From assembly GCA_900551815.1 (NCBI GenBank), contig URXE01000001.1, positions 5,756 through 69,755 on the forward strand: a DNA stretch of 64,000 bases. Direction: 5' to 3'. Each line of letters opens with the position of its first letter. Position 1 is the stretch's first letter. A program made the position numbers and the translations under genes. This document shows, piece after piece, positions 62,480 through 64,000 of this stretch. This DNA is from an uncultured Collinsella sp. (GTDB taxonomy: Bacteria > Actinomycetota > Coriobacteriia > Coriobacteriales > Coriobacteriaceae). The notes below the pieces were generated by a model. It saw only the letters and a program-made list of their open reading frames with translations. It was not told the origin of the DNA and did not search any database.

Positions 62480-62542
62480 CGTATGATGGGCCGATGTGCC
62501 CGCAAGGCGTAAGGATGCCACGATCGATAGCTGGGGGTGAAT

Positions 62543-63974
62543 ATGCTCGAGGTAAGACACGCTGCTGTTTCGCTGGGTGATGCCGGTGGGTCTCGTTTTG
62601 CCCTGCACGACATCTCGCTGAGCGTTGCTCCCGGTCAGATTGTCTCCTTGGTTGGCTCCAATGGAAGTGGCAAGTCGACCCTTGCGGCATTGATGTGCGC
62701 TGTGCGTCTTAGCCATGAGGGGATGGTTGTTGTTGACGGGTTCGATCCCGCTGTGGATGAGCATTCTCGTCTTGAGGTCCGTCGTCTTGTGGGGCTGGTG
62801 AGGCAAAACCCTCTTGATCAAATTGTATCGACACTCGTTTTTGATGAGGTTGCTTTTGGTCCGCGCAACCTAGGCTTGCCCGAGCTGCAGGTTCGTCAGC
62901 GCGTTAAGGAGGCTCTTGAGCAGTGCGGCCTTATGGGCTTTGAAAAGCGCGATACGACGGCGCTTTCGGGCGGGGAACAGCAGCGTTTGGCTCTTGCTGG
63001 CGTACTCGCCATGCATCCGCGTTACTTGGTTCTTGATGAAGCAACCTCGATGCTTGATTCTGCCCTTCGATCCTCGTTTCGCACGCTTGTTTTCCAGTTG
63101 GCACGGGAGCAGGGTATTGGCGTGGTTCAAATCACCCATGAGTCGCAGGAAGTGCTCTCGAGTGATCGCGTTGTGCTGATGCACGATGGCGAACTTGGCT
63201 GGGAGGGCACTCCGCTAGAGCTTTTGTGCCATGATGGAGATCTTCCGGGCGATCCTCTTCGGGACAGCGGCTTTGTCAGGGCTCTGAGAGCCGCTATGCG
63301 CCTTGGATTTAAGCCGAGCGCGATTGTTACACCCAACAGTATTAAAGAATGGCTTATTTTGTCTCTGGAATCCCGTGCGATTCGTAAGACGGACGTTTTG
63401 TCTGTGATGGAGGCATGCCGTGCGCATGCTCATTCTTATGAGCGGGGGCCTGTTCCCGAGCAGCCCGGAATCGTGGCAGAGCACATCGTTCATTCTTATG
63501 AGCCCGGCAATCCCGTTCTAAATGATGTTAGCCTCGAGGTCCCGGCCGGTACGGTCACCCTCCTTGCTGGTGCTTCGGGCGGCGGTAAATCGACGCTTTC
63601 GACGATTCTCGCGGGCTTGGTTAAACCCGATTCTGGTGCCGTGAGCATCTGCGGCGCACGCCCGACTCCGGGTGTGTGCGGTATGTCTTTCCAGCGACCC
63701 GAAAATCAGCTGTTTCTCAATTCTGCGTATGATGAGATTGCCCTTGCGCCACGTTGCGCGCATCTTGATGCGGCGGATGTGGACAAGGCGGTGCGTCATG
63801 CGGCACGCCTTGTTGGTCTTTCCGATGAGCAGCTCGATTTCTACCCTTATGCGCTTTCGGGCGGGCAGCGCCGTCGTGTTGCCATCGCATCCGTTCTATC
63901 TATTGGCGCGAAAGCCTATCTTTTTGATGAGCCGACGGCCGGTTTTGATGTTCAGGGCCGGCGCGACATGCATC
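62543..63974 (+). CDS. ecfA: Fused energy-coupling-factor transporter ATPase (3' truncated)
   Basis: Two ABC ATPase domains in one chain, as in fused EcfA1A2/CbiO proteins of vitamin and metal ECF importers. Domain 1: Walker A GSNGSGKST, signature LSGGEQQRLAL, Walker B YLVLDEATSML. Domain 2: Walker A GASGGGKST, signature LSGGQRRRVAI, Walker B AYLFDEPTAGFD. ATG 62543 follows GGGGGTG. The gene is cut by the contig end; the last biological base is about 63974, after which the adapter begins. EcfT and S components would lie beyond. Transport substrate unknown. Confidence 0.9.
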
Positions 63975-64000
63975 CTGTCTCTTATACACATCTCCGAGCC
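63975..64000. other. Nextera/Tn5 adapter contamination at contig end
   Basis: CTGTCTCTTATACACATCT (63975-63993) is exactly the 19-base Tn5 mosaic end used in Nextera libraries, and CCGAGCC (63994-64000) is the start of the i7-side adapter that follows it. It is not genomic. Confidence 0.97.

Noticed and set aside
63975..64000. Tn5-like transposon end
   Set aside because: Matches the Nextera adapter including the library-specific CCGAGCC continuation at the contig end.

Overview
The window reads as a high-GC Gram-positive gut anaerobe, most likely Collinsella or a close Coriobacteriia relative. This rests on recognition of gene families and gene order (FabK-type enoyl reductase, fused AccD-AccA, zinc-type S14, the anaerobic purine-catabolism gene set); no search was run. 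The last 26 bases (63975-64000) are Illumina Nextera/Tn5 adapter, so the window ends at a draft contig end.

Layout. 1-7890 is a type II fatty-acid operon (fabK partial, fabD, fabG, fabF, accB, fabZ, accC, accDA), followed by a lone PTS EIIC-like permease, a CDF cation transporter and a histidine phosphatase. 11.4-17.4 kb is the first half of the ribosomal-protein superoperon (rplC to rplX), closed by a strong terminator. 52.5-62.5 kb is the second half (rplE to rplQ with secY, adk, map, infA, rpoA). The 35 kb between rplX and rplE, normally adjacent, is accessory DNA. A fused ECF transporter ATPase starts after rplQ and runs off the contig.

The accessory block begins with a Gfo/Idh/MocA oxidoreductase plus DeoR regulator, then an RluA pseudouridine synthase and a U32 protein. 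An anaerobic purine/urate catabolism locus follows in two halves. Half one (23.3-34.2 kb): ridA, a YheO-like regulator, an NCS2 permease, ssnA, ygfK, a four-cluster ferredoxin and an xdhD-type molybdenum hydroxylase. Half two (41.4-52.4 kb): a second YheO-like regulator, ygeX, ygeY, ygeW, carbamate kinase, a MocA-like cytidylyltransferase, a hydantoinase, yqeC, yqeB and xdhC. Likely flow: purine uptake, molybdenum-hydroxylase redox chemistry fed by YgfK and the ferredoxin, ring opening by amidohydrolases, breakdown of 2,3-diaminopropionate by YgeX, and ATP from carbamoyl phosphate through carbamate kinase.

The two halves are separated by a 7 kb island, the most unusual part of the window. Three same-strand arrays of an almost exactly 62-bp hairpin repeat alternate with two cassettes: an AbiEi/DUF559-like gene and a DUF234 AAA ATPase preceded by a 56-nt palindrome. 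Next comes a candidate type I toxin/antisense-RNA pair, then an exonuclease and two unrecognised genes. Intergenic DNA throughout carries further inverted-repeat families, and the ribosomal blocks carry several structured leaders that could be autoregulatory sites.
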